A stretch of 64,000 nucleotides of DNA from Coprobacter tertius (GTDB lineage Bacteria > Bacteroidota > Bacteroidia > Bacteroidales > Coprobacteraceae): assembly GCF_024330105.1 (NCBI RefSeq), contig NZ_JANDHW010000001.1, positions 372,001-436,000 on the forward strand, written 5' to 3'. The notes beneath the pieces are model-generated. The model saw only the letters and a program-made list of their open reading frames with translations. It searched no databases and was not told the origin of the DNA. The position numbers were made by a program, and so were the translations under genes. Below, in pieces: positions 8,883-16,778 of the stretch. Position 1 is the first letter of the stretch, and the number at the start of each line of letters is the position of its first letter.

Positions 8883-11003
8883 TTATTTTAAAACGATACC
8901 GATTGTCGCTCCTTTAACGGCTCGACTGCCCGGCGGCAATGTCTGTCCGACTACTTTTCCTTTTCCCGAAACCGAGACTTTTAATCCTTTTTCTTCCAGC
9001 AAGAAAACGGCATCTCGTGCCCCCATCCCTTTTACATCGGGAATCAGGTTATCAGAAACTTTCAATCCTTTTAGCTGTATCGAATTATTATTCGATGATG
9101 TTTTTGTCCATTGTTCATCTTTTACATGGTCTTCGTATCTCAGTTTCAAGAATTCACAAGCCGAAGCTGTTTGTTTGAAATTTCCGTTCTTGATGTAAGG
9201 CAGCAAGTTATAAATCGTATCCGGTTCTTCGGGCATGATAGAGGGTTGTATCCCTTGTGCATATATTTGTTCTGCGATATTTCTGACTACACCTCCCGAC
9301 ATGGTGCCTCCCGAAGGATAACCGATGCGAGGATTGGTAATAACGACTATTGCGGAATAGCGAGGGCTGTCGGCTGGGAAATATCCGCAGAACGAGACTC
9401 GATGTTTTACACCATTGCCTTTATATCCGGCTTGTCCTTGTGCAATTTGTGCGGTTCCGGTTTTTCCGGCTATTTTTACATAATCGGATAATACCGCTTT
9501 GGCCGTACCTTTTGTCACGACGTCTTTCAGCATTTGGTGTATGATTTCGAGTGTCTTTGGTTTGCAGATATGAGGGTTAATGATTTCTGTTTTCATTGTT
9601 TGTATGGTAACACCGTCTTTCCGAATTTCTTTTACAAAAATGGGTTTTATCATTTTCCCGTCATTTGCGATTGCGTTATAAAACATTAGGGTGTATATCG
9701 GAGGTATCTGTGTTTCATATCCGAAAGACATCCATGGTAATGAGGTCTTCCACCATATATCCCGGTTCTTAATGGGATGTTTAATCACCGGATGCCCCTG
9801 TCCGGGAATTTTAAGATCCACCGCTTTATTCAATCCGATAGCATATAGTTTATCCACGAATTCCTGAGGACGGTTTCCATAGCCTTTCAGAATCAGTTTT
9901 GCAATTCCTATATTAGAGGAATACCAGATTGCCTGAGCAGCACTGATACGATGATAGCCTCCGTGGTTAGCATTGTGGTCGGTCATGCGCCTGTTAGCAT
10001 ACATAAAGATACCGTTGCCCACATCGACAGTATCATTTGGAGATACTTTTCCGTCATCGAGGGCAACCATCATCGAAGCGACCTTGAAAGTCGAGCCCGG
10101 TTCGAGTTGGTCGGCCACTGCGTGATTACGCGTTTCGGCGTATATGCCGGCATAATTTTTCTCGATGTTGGTGATCGATTTTACTTCACCGGTTTTTACA
10201 TCCATCACAACGGCAGTTCCCGATTCGGCATCGGTTTTAGTCAACATATCGACAAGCGCCTTTTCTGTGATGTCTTGTATATTTATATCGATGGTTGTGT
10301 ATATATCCATGCCGTTTACCGGTTCTACATTTGCAATATTTACCCAACGTCCTCTTACTTTTTGTTTAGTGCAGGTTCCGGGAATTCCTCGTAATAACGA
10401 GTCGTAGGCCAGTTCTATTCCGTTTTTCCCTCCTTTTTCATATTCTCCGTAAATGTCTCCGATTGTTCTCGAGGCTAGCGATTTAAATGGTTTTATGCGT
10501 CTTACCATTCGTTTGGTATAAAATCCGCTTTTGTTTGGACCCATCGAAAGAAAGGGGAATTTACGTATTTCTTTCATGTCGGTGTACGACACTCTTTTTC
10601 CGTATATAGGGTATTGACGGCTTTTTTTACGGTATCCTTTCAGTAAATGGGCTTCGTATCCGGCCGGTGACCGATCTCCGAATTTTTTGGATAACGCTTT
10701 ACTAAGAGGCCCTATATATTTCATGAGCGTATCCCGTTTGAGTCCGTCTGCTTTAAAGTCGATATAAAGGTAATATTGTGGAATGCTGCTGGCCATAAGT
10801 CGCCCGTCAGTAGCGAAAATATTTCCACGGTTCGGTAATAAAATCACGTCTTCGATTTTCAGGGAATCGGCTTTCTTTTGCCAGTGTTCGCCTTCTACGA
10901 AATATGTACGGCCGGCCCTGTAAACGATAGCAACGCATATACACAGTATAATAACGATGATGATAGAATACCTGAATAATATGTTTCCTTTATCTGCTGT
11001 CAT
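8883..11003 (-). CDS. ftsI: Septal class B penicillin-binding protein (FtsI/PBP3 type) with one C-terminal PASTA domain
   Basis: 706 residues: one N-terminal membrane segment (about 11-29), a PBP dimerisation region, then a transpeptidase domain with SxxK at 304-307 (STFK), SSN at 362-364 and KTG at 514-516. The last 55 residues form a PASTA domain (IPDVKGMGARDA onward). The enzyme cross-links septal peptidoglycan and pairs with FtsW. Its ATG overlaps the ftsL stop (ATGA at 11003-11000), which implies coupled synthesis of the two partners. Confidence 0.96.
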   Translation of the reverse strand: MTADKGNILFRYSIIIVIILCICVAIVYRAGRTYFVEGEHWQKKADSLKIEDVILLPNRGNIFATDGRLMASSIPQYYLYIDFKADGLKRDTLMKYIGPLSKALSKKFGDRSPAGYEAHLLKGYRKKSRQYPIYGKRVSYTDMKEIRKFPFLSMGPNKSGFYTKRMVRRIKPFKSLASRTIGDIYGEYEKGGKNGIELAYDSLLRGIPGTCTKQKVRGRWVNIANVEPVNGMDIYTTIDINIQDITEKALVDMLTKTDAESGTAVVMDVKTGEVKSITNIEKNYAGIYAETRNHAVADQLEPGSTFKVASMMVALDDGKVSPNDTVDVGNGIFMYANRRMTDHNANHGGYHRISAAQAIWYSSNIGIAKLILKGYGNRPQEFVDKLYAIGLNKAVDLKIPGQGHPVIKHPIKNRDIWWKTSLPWMSFGYETQIPPIYTLMFYNAIANDGKMIKPIFVKEIRKDGVTIQTMKTEIINPHICKPKTLEIIHQMLKDVVTKGTAKAVLSDYVKIAGKTGTAQIAQGQAGYKGNGVKHRVSFCGYFPADSPRYSAIVVITNPRIGYPSGGTMSGGVVRNIAEQIYAQGIQPSIMPEEPDTIYNLLPYIKNGNFKQTASACEFLKLRYEDHVKDEQWTKTSSNNNSIQLKGLKVSDNLIPDVKGMGARDAVFLLEEKGLKVSVSGKGKVVGQTLPPGSRAVKGATIGIVLK

Positions 11004-11371
11004 TTTTCAGATTTTTTCATCAGTTTGTAGGGCGGTTGTTTTGCCTCTTCAAGAGGGATCCCCTTTGTTTCGATTAATTTTTTTACTTGAGATTGCCGGC
11101 TGCTTCCCATTAATTCAGAAGATAGTGTCAGGGCTTCATATCGGATATCTGTCAATTGTTTCTGTAAACTACCGATTTCTGCAATTTTTTGTTGACAGGT
11201 GTACCTGTTGCTGATATATACGAGGATGAGAAAAACGATAAGTAATATATTTTTCCATTGCCTGATGAGGAAATCATTTGAAATGAACCGGCCCTGGAAC
11301 AAGCTTTTTATTCTGAATTTTTCCCTGATTTCGGGTTCGGGTGTTTCTTGCTTTTGTTCTTTAGTCGACAT
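11000..11371 (-). CDS. ftsL: FtsL-like bitopic cell division protein
   Basis: 123 residues with a charged cytoplasmic N-terminus of about 40 residues, one membrane segment (about 45-60, ILLIVFLILVYIS) and a short periplasmic coiled coil with spaced leucines (IGSLQKQLTDIRYEAL). Sequence conservation in FtsL is very low; the call rests on this topology and on its place between rsmH and ftsI, where FtsL sits in dcw clusters. It would bridge FtsQ and the FtsW-FtsI synthase. Confidence 0.85.
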   Translation of the reverse strand: MSTKEQKQETPEPEIREKFRIKSLFQGRFISNDFLIRQWKNILLIVFLILVYISNRYTCQQKIAEIGSLQKQLTDIRYEALTLSSELMGSSRQSQVKKLIETKGIPLEEAKQPPYKLMKKSEK

Positions 11372-11406
11372 TCTCGTATTATCCTTTATGAGTTGTGAAT
11401 TTTAGT

Positions 11407-12318
11407 TTATAATTTTTCCGCAATACGTAATTTTGCACTCCGTGAGCGGGGGTTACGTTCTATTTCTTCATTCGAAGGCACGATTACTTTTGTATTTACT
11501 GCCCGCAGGGGGGTAGCGATGTGCCCGTAAAGGTCGGTTTCGCTTTTACCTTCGAAATTTCCTGTTTTTATATAGTTCTTAACCATTCGGTCCTCCAAAG
11601 AATGATAGGTAAGTATCACCAGACGGCCTCCTGGTTTCAATAATTCGGTTGCTTGTACGAGTAATCGTCGCAAGGCCTCCATTTCATGATTTACCTCGAT
11701 ACGCAGAGCCTGAAACAGTTGTGCGAGTTCTTTTTTTTCTTGCTTACGATTAATGTAAGGTTTAATGATGTCGAGCAGTTCTCCTGTTTCGTTGATTTTT
11801 TTATTACAGCGGGCTTTTACGATAGCCGAGGCAATACGCCGGGATGATTTCAACTCGCCATACAAATAAAAAATATCTGCCAGTTTTTCTTCATTGTACT
11901 CGTTGATAATGTCGGCAGCAGATTTTCCCGATCGATTATTCATGCGCATATCGAGTCGTCCTTCGAAACGGAAAGAAAACCCTCTTTCCGAATCATCGAA
12001 ATGGTGAAAGGATACGCCTAAATCAGCTAAAAGACCATCGATTTGATCTACATCGTGATAACGCATAAAATTTTTCAGAAATCTGAAATTGCTGCGTATA
12101 AAAGTAAAACGTGTATCTTCGATAATATTCTTTTCGGCATCTTCATCCTGATCGAATGCATATAGACTACCGTTTTTTTCGAGCTTCGATAAAATCGCAC
12201 GGGAATGGCCTCCACCTCCGAACGTAACATCCACATACATGCCGCCTGGGTTTATATTGAGGCCATTTATACATTCGTTCAATAAAGCAGGTATATGATA
12301 TACAGGGTGTTGTATCAT
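11407..12318 (-). CDS. rsmH: 16S rRNA (cytosine-1402-N4)-methyltransferase RsmH (MraW)
   Basis: 303 residues. It methylates N4 of C1402 in the 16S rRNA decoding site. The SAM-binding loop is DVTFGGGGHSRAIL (about residues 29-42); the LADLGVSFHHFDDSERGFSFR block and C-terminal NPRSRSAKLR are hallmark RsmH motifs. It is the first gene of the dcw cluster here. The nearest promoter-like box on its strand is a one-mismatch TAACTTTA (12362 down to 12355). Confidence 0.97.
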   Translation of the reverse strand: MIQHPVYHIPALLNECINGLNINPGGMYVDVTFGGGGHSRAILSKLEKNGSLYAFDQDEDAEKNIIEDTRFTFIRSNFRFLKNFMRYHDVDQIDGLLADLGVSFHHFDDSERGFSFRFEGRLDMRMNNRSGKSAADIINEYNEEKLADIFYLYGELKSSRRIASAIVKARCNKKINETGELLDIIKPYINRKQEKKELAQLFQALRIEVNHEMEALRRLLVQATELLKPGGRLVILTYHSLEDRMVKNYIKTGNFEGKSETDLYGHIATPLRAVNTKVIVPSNEEIERNPRSRSAKLRIAEKL

Positions 12319-12618
12319 TATAAAGCCGATAAATTCGTTCCTATTTTTAGCAGGTAAAGTTATGAATAATTATTTTATTCATATTAAAGAATATGCGTAT
12401 TTTTTACCGAAAAGTTATTAACAATCTATATATGGTGTATATCGTTGGTATTTATGTATTTATGAGATATTATCTTATCTTTTTGTGAAAGTTTTCTGAA
12501 AATGAAGAAAACGCCGAAATGACAAGATTAAAAGAAATTTGGAACATATTTTTATTGATGCGGCGAATAATAGAAAAAATTGATGTAATTTTGTACGCTT
12601 ATTTTTTTAGAAAAATAG
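12319..12618. other. Divergent intergenic region at the head of the dcw cluster; no mraZ
   Basis: 300 AT-rich bases between rsmH (minus) and glsA (plus). I see no open frame resembling MraZ and no direct repeats of the GTGGG kind that MraZ binds. It has one weak hairpin (CATATT/AATATG arms, 12380-12395), a one-mismatch box for rsmH near 12355-12362 and a good box for glsA at 12586-12593. Confidence 0.7.
12586..12593 (+). promoter_or_regulatory. Bacteroidetes -7 box for glsA-glsB
   Basis: TAATTTTG matches TAnnTTTG, 26 bases before the glsA ATG. No good -33 TTTG at the usual 19-20 base spacing. Confidence 0.5.
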
Positions 12619-13437
12619 ATGAAGTCTGAACCTTTACAGATAGATATTGAAAAAGTAATCCGGCAGAAAGCCCCCGGTGTGAGTCGGCGTATTCCTGGAT
12701 TTGTATACCGGTTTCTTGAAAAGACCATTTGTCAGGACCGTATGAACTACATTCTGCGTAAATATAATGGCCAGGAAGGTGTAGATTTTGCTTCTGCATT
12801 GTTGGATGAATTAAATGTGAAGATTGAAATCGTAGGCGAAGAGAATATTCCGGCGGAGGGCCGTTTTACGTTTGCTTCGAATCATCCTTTGGGGGGGCTC
12901 GACGGCATTGCCCTTGTTTCGGTTTTTGGTAAGAGATACCATTCTGGAATAAAATTTGTCGTTAACGATTTGCTGATGAACGTTGCACCGCTTGCTTCGG
13001 TGTTTATTCCGATAAACAAACATGGAGGTCAGGCTAAGGATGCCGCTAATATTCTTCAGGATGCTTATTTATCCGAAGACCAAATATTTGTATTTCCGGC
13101 CGGTCTTGTTTCACGTTTGCAGCCCGGAGGGATCTGTGATCTTGAATGGAAAAAGAATTTTATTGCCAAAACGATTCAATATCAGCGTGATGTAATTCCG
13201 TTATATTTTGAAGGTCGCAATTCTGCATTTTTTTATCGGTTAGCAAAAATAAGAAAGAGTTTAGGAATAAAATTCAATATAGAAATGATATATTTGCCTA
13301 GCGAAATGTTTAAAAGTGAAAATAAGACATTTAGAATACACATTGGGAAACCTATACCCTGGCAAACTTTCGATAAGTCGAAGACTTTAGGACAGTGGGC
13401 TTCAGAAGTGAAAGATATAGTGTATGCGTTAAAATGA
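12619..13437 (+). CDS. glsA: Glycine/serine lipid O-acyltransferase (GlsA/OlsA-like, PlsC family)
   Basis: 272 residues of the lysophospholipid acyltransferase fold. The catalytic block is NHPLGGLDG (His89, Asp95), a spaced HX5D version of the family HX4D, followed by a hydrophobic stretch and FPAGLVSR. In Bacteroides thetaiotaomicron the gene pair next to the dcw cluster was shown to make N-acyloxyacyl glycine lipids; the second acyl chain is added by the O-acyltransferase. The same order and position here (glsB 19 bases downstream, dcw cluster divergent) supports that role over a plain 1-acylglycerol-phosphate acyltransferase. Substrate is inferred. Confidence 0.82.
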   Translation: MKSEPLQIDIEKVIRQKAPGVSRRIPGFVYRFLEKTICQDRMNYILRKYNGQEGVDFASALLDELNVKIEIVGEENIPAEGRFTFASNHPLGGLDGIALVSVFGKRYHSGIKFVVNDLLMNVAPLASVFIPINKHGGQAKDAANILQDAYLSEDQIFVFPAGLVSRLQPGGICDLEWKKNFIAKTIQYQRDVIPLYFEGRNSAFFYRLAKIRKSLGIKFNIEMIYLPSEMFKSENKTFRIHIGKPIPWQTFDKSKTLGQWASEVKDIVYALK

Positions 13438-13456
13438 TAGGTAAATCCGTAGTGTT

Positions 13457-14404
13457 ATGGAAAATATAATCGCGCCGATAGACAAAGAACTGATCATTTC
13501 CGAACTTACTCCGGAGCGTTTTTTGCGTTCTACCCGAAAGGCCAATAACGAAATTTATATACTCGATTGTTATAATGCGCCTAATACCTTGCAGGAAATA
13601 GGGCGTTTACGTGAGATTGCATTCCGCGCAGCTGGTGGTGGAACAGGAGCCTCGGTCGATATCGATGAATTCGATACGATGGATGTCCCATGTCAGCAAT
13701 TAATCGTTTGGAATCCCGAAATGAAGGAGATCATCGGTGGTTACCGGTTTATTTTAGGAGAAAATGTACGGTATGACGAACAGGGAAGGCCTATTATCGC
13801 AACTTCTCATATGTTCGATTTTTCGCAACGTTTTATCGACGAATATATGCCTTATACCCTCGAGTTAGGAAGGTCTTTTGTGACACTCGAATATCAGTCG
13901 ACACGTGCTGGATCGAAAGGGTTATTTGCTTTGGATAATCTTTGGGATGGTCTTGGAGCGCTTACGGTCGATTATCCTCAATTAAAATATTTTTTCGGTA
14001 AGGTGACGATGTATCCGAGTTATTCGATCGAAGGTCGTAATATGATTCTTTATTTTCTGAATAAGCACTTCCCGGATCGCGATCATCTTGTATGGCCGCG
14101 CATTCCGTTAAAAACAAATATGGATGTGGAGGAAATGTCGAAAATATTCTGTAATGAAGATTTTCAGGAAGACTATAAAATTCTTAATCAGCAGGTGAGG
14201 GCGTTGGGATATAATATACCCCCTTTAGTAAATGCTTATATGGGATTATCTCCTATGATGAAAATGTTCGGAACTGCGATTAATGATGAATTCGGAAATG
14301 TCGAGGAATCGGGAATCTTGATTGCGGTAAACGAGATACTCGAAGAAAAGCGTAATCGTCACATCGAGACTTATGATAAAGACGAAACTATAAAGTTAGT
14401 GTGA
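13457..14404 (+). CDS. glsB: Glycine/serine lipid N-acyltransferase (GlsB/OlsB-like, GNAT fold)
   Basis: 315 residues; residues about 45-200 match the acyl-ACP-using GNAT family of OlsB, often mislabelled hemolysin. Visible features are the GGYRF strand (about residues 95-99), the LELGRSFV block near 136 and a FFGKVTMYPSY segment. It should attach a 3-hydroxy fatty acid to the amino group of glycine (or serine), giving the substrate for the O-acyltransferase upstream. The pair forms one operon that ends at a strong terminator at 14420. Family is firm; substrate is by analogy with B. thetaiotaomicron. Confidence 0.84.
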   Translation: MENIIAPIDKELIISELTPERFLRSTRKANNEIYILDCYNAPNTLQEIGRLREIAFRAAGGGTGASVDIDEFDTMDVPCQQLIVWNPEMKEIIGGYRFILGENVRYDEQGRPIIATSHMFDFSQRFIDEYMPYTLELGRSFVTLEYQSTRAGSKGLFALDNLWDGLGALTVDYPQLKYFFGKVTMYPSYSIEGRNMILYFLNKHFPDRDHLVWPRIPLKTNMDVEEMSKIFCNEDFQEDYKILNQQVRALGYNIPPLVNAYMGLSPMMKMFGTAINDEFGNVEESGILIAVNEILEEKRNRHIETYDKDETIKLV

Positions 14405-14419
14405 TTAGTAAGAATAGAT

Positions 14420-14460
14420 AAAAAGCGGTGAATAGATACATTTTATTCACCGCTTTTTTA
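14420..14460 (+). terminator. Intrinsic terminator after glsB
   Basis: 15-base perfect stem (14420-14434 with 14444-14458) whose 3' arm ends in a T run. Confidence 0.9.
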
Positions 14461-14480
14461 TTAAGGAAACGATAAAATCA

Positions 14481-14488
14481 TATCTTTG
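14481..14488 (+). promoter_or_regulatory. -7 box for the WG-repeat lipoprotein gene
   Basis: TATCTTTG fits TAnnTTTG and lies just past the glsB terminator, giving a leader of about 70 bases. No clear -33 element. Confidence 0.5.
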
Positions 14489-14566
14489 TGTCGAGGTGGT
14501 TTTAAAGGTGTAATCGGATGTCGTATATAAGGCTCCCCTTTAATTCTAAGTGAAAGGGTTGAAATT

Positions 14567-15673
14567 ATGAATTTACTTAAATCTTTTTTGTTTTTAGCAG
14601 TTTGTATCTTTTTTATTTCTTGTGGATCGAAACAGACTGGTCGTGTCGATAACTTCTCGGAAGTACCTGTATGGTCGGAAGATACATGTAATTATATTAC
14701 TTCCGGAGATGACGAGTTGTTTCGGGGTAATTTTCAAGAAGCTTCTTTGATAAGGGAGGATCTTGCCCTGGTAAGAACAGGAGTACATGAAAAATTATAC
14801 GGATTTATTGGAAATGACGGCTCGTTTGTGATTCCTGCCGTATATAAAAGTGCTACTACCTTTAGCGAAGGTTTTGCTTGGGTTGTTAAAAGAGGGGAAG
14901 CGCCTTGTGCCATAAATCGGAAAGGTGAACTTAAAATGACATTAAGAGAAGCATATGAGGTGCGTATTTTTAGAGAAGGTTTGGCTGCGTATTCGATTAA
15001 AGATCGTCAGAACGGCCGATTATGGGGATTTGTAAATAGTAAAGGAGAGACGGTAATAAATACACAATTTTCGGCTGTAAAAAATTTTTCAAACGGTAAA
15101 GCAGCGGTAAAAAACCGGAAAGGAAAATGGGGATATATCGATGTAAATGGAGATACAGTTGTCGATTTTAAATATAACGATGCTTTTTCTTTTCGGAATA
15201 AAAGAGCGATTATTTGTGAAAACGGGAAATATGGGGTGATTGACGAAAATGGGAAAATTGTAATAGAGCCTGAATTCTCGAATATGAGGTGCGATGATGA
15301 ATGGTATGCTGTTGAACAAAATGGGAGATGGGGTTGGTGTGATAGCCGGGGAAAAATAAAGATAGAGCCGATATATGAAAAAACAATGAATTTCTTCGGG
15401 CATAACCGGGCTCCGGTTCTGATTAGTGGGAAATGGGGATATGTAGATAAAAACGGAAAAGTACGTATAAAAAGGCAGTTTTCTGCTGCATTACCTTTTA
15501 CTGGAGATCGGGCGGCGGTTTTTGTTGGCAAACAGGTCGGATTTATAAATGAAAAAGGCCGTTTTACAATCAATCCGCAGTATGAAAGAGTAAGTAACGA
15601 TTATCAGTCGAATGCTGTAACTGGAACTCCTTATTATTTCAGAGTAATTAGTGATCATTCAAGTGTAAAATAA
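14567..15673 (+). CDS. WG-repeat lipoprotein
   Basis: 368 residues. A hydrophobic start ends in FFISCG, so Cys19 is a probable lipidation site. The rest is at least seven WG-type repeats of about 40-45 residues, each with a core such as KWGYIDVNGDTVVDFKY (others: LYGFIGNDG, LWGFVNSKG, KYGVIDENG, RWGWCDSRG, KWGYVDKNG, VGFINEKG). WG repeats occur in many surface or periplasmic proteins of this phylum; no enzymatic role is known. No acidic export signal follows the Cys, so the inner leaflet or periplasm is as likely as the surface. A broken paralogue follows. Confidence 0.85.
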   Translation: MNLLKSFLFLAVCIFFISCGSKQTGRVDNFSEVPVWSEDTCNYITSGDDELFRGNFQEASLIREDLALVRTGVHEKLYGFIGNDGSFVIPAVYKSATTFSEGFAWVVKRGEAPCAINRKGELKMTLREAYEVRIFREGLAAYSIKDRQNGRLWGFVNSKGETVINTQFSAVKNFSNGKAAVKNRKGKWGYIDVNGDTVVDFKYNDAFSFRNKRAIICENGKYGVIDENGKIVIEPEFSNMRCDDEWYAVEQNGRWGWCDSRGKIKIEPIYEKTMNFFGHNRAPVLISGKWGYVDKNGKVRIKRQFSAALPFTGDRAAVFVGKQVGFINEKGRFTINPQYERVSNDYQSNAVTGTPYYFRVISDHSSVK

Positions 15674-15693
15674 CAGGAGTGCGGTGTAATCGT

Positions 15694-16026
15694 ATGTATA
15701 AAAATAAATTGGTTATTCTGTGTTTTGGCATTTTCTTATTTTCTTGTAAAAAGAGAGAAGGGAATAAAATTATATCCTGTACAGAAAAGAAAGCATTGGC
15801 AATATGTAGATGTTAACGGTAATGTTTATTTACTCCGCTTTATACATCGGCGTTACGGATTTATCAATGCTGAAAGCCAATTTGTCGTTTCTTCGGTGTA
15901 TACAGCGTAAGCGATGATCTACACGGGATTTTCTATGAATATTCTTTTCTTTTATATGTACAGAACGGACGTTTGGCGGTAATGAAACCCGAAATAAAAA
16001 TTCTGAACGATCATCATTGTGAGTAA
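15694..16026 (+). pseudogene. Decayed WG-repeat lipoprotein paralogue (frameshifted)
   Basis: Starts 21 bases after the intact WG gene. From ATG 15694 the frame gives a lipoprotein signal (MYKNKLVILCFGIFLFSCKK) and then stops at 15816. The neighbouring frame continues with WG-like sequence (HWQYVDVNGN, RYGFINAES) to a stop at 15910, and a third frame carries on (SDDLHGIFYEYS, QNGRLAVMKPE) to 16026. At least two frameshifts are needed to join them, and the total is only about 110 codons against 368 in the intact neighbour, so it is also deleted. A sequencing error could explain one shift but not the missing length. Confidence 0.75.
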
Positions 16027-16037
16027 TTCCCTCCGTA

Positions 16038-16475
16038 TTAATGTATCCGGTTAACATCTCTTTCTTCAAACAGAGAAATTTTCGATCTCCATTCATTCGA
16101 TATTTCTTTTGCTTCTGAAGTTTTAGGATCGAATCCTACCATAATCGTCGTACATTCCGATTTTATATCTCCCTTATCGGTATCTATGATCTGTTGTACC
16201 ATACGCAGGCTTTTATTCCCTATTTCAGCGACAGCTGTACGTACGGCGATTTTGTTGTGCATAAATATCGGAGCCAGAAAATCGGCGTGTACATTAGCTA
16301 TAACAATGTCTGTCGCTCTCCAGTCGATAGGGCCTTTTTCTACAGCTTCGAAATAGGATGATTTGCCGAGGTCGTAAAATGAAAAATAAACCGAGTTATT
16401 GACATGCCCCAAGGCATCGATATCGTTGAATCTTATTTGTAATGGAAGAATATGTTTAAAATCAAATGTTTGCAT
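16038..16475 (-). CDS. Acyl-CoA thioesterase, 4HBT/YbgC-like hotdog family
   Basis: 145 residues, single hotdog fold. The N-terminal RFNDIDALGHVNNSVYF (about residues 15-31) is the active-site signature of 4-hydroxybenzoyl-CoA thioesterase-type enzymes, with Asp20 as the probable catalytic residue. It should hydrolyse short or medium acyl-CoA or acyl-ACP; the substrate cannot be read from sequence. It lies 10 bases after the DciA-like gene and is likely the last gene of the recF operon. Confidence 0.88.
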   Translation of the reverse strand: MQTFDFKHILPLQIRFNDIDALGHVNNSVYFSFYDLGKSSYFEAVEKGPIDWRATDIVIANVHADFLAPIFMHNKIAVRTAVAEIGNKSLRMVQQIIDTDKGDIKSECTTIMVGFDPKTSEAKEISNEWRSKISLFEERDVNRIH

Positions 16476-16485
16476 CGTCTAATTT

Positions 16486-16776
16486 TTATTTGAAAATTAT
16501 ATTTGTAATAACCTCGCAGCCGACATGATTGTTCAGTCTTTCGATGAGGATATTACGACTCATAGAAAGCTCGTTTCGTAAGACTGACGAAGAAAGTTTT
16601 ACATATAGTATCTTATTTTTGATCGAAAGACCAGTTGTGTAACTGGCTACCGTGTTCCCGAAAATCGATCCCCATGCTTTGATAACTCTTGTCTCATTTA
16701 TTTTTGTTTCGAGGTTTTGGTCTTTTAATAATTTTGCGATGATTTCACCGATCGGTTCTGCGTCTTTTCGTTCCAT
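16486..16776 (-). CDS. DUF721/DciA-like protein
   Basis: 96 residues matching the DUF721 family, with the conserved AWGSIFGNTVASYT segment (residues about 29-42) and an ILYVKLSSSVLRNELSM strand-helix. DciA proteins of this family load the replicative helicase DnaB in bacteria without DnaC; short single-domain versions beside recF are common. It starts 2 bases after recF, so it is co-translated with a DNA-replication/repair gene, which fits. Whether this one is the true helicase loader is inference. Confidence 0.82.
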   Translation of the reverse strand: MERKDAEPIGEIIAKLLKDQNLETKINETRVIKAWGSIFGNTVASYTTGLSIKNKILYVKLSSSVLRNELSMSRNILIERLNNHVGCEVITNIIFK

Positions 16777-16778
16777 AA

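Noticed and set aside
9951-10394. A 147-codon plus-strand frame inside ftsI
   Set aside because: Fully antisense to the transpeptidase domain with catalytic motifs; composition is a mirror of ftsI codons and there is no promoter or family match.
15007-15573. A 188-codon minus-strand frame across the WG-repeat gene
   Set aside because: It repeats with the same period as the WG repeats on the other strand (FPFLSTYPHFP-like blocks), so it is a shadow of them.
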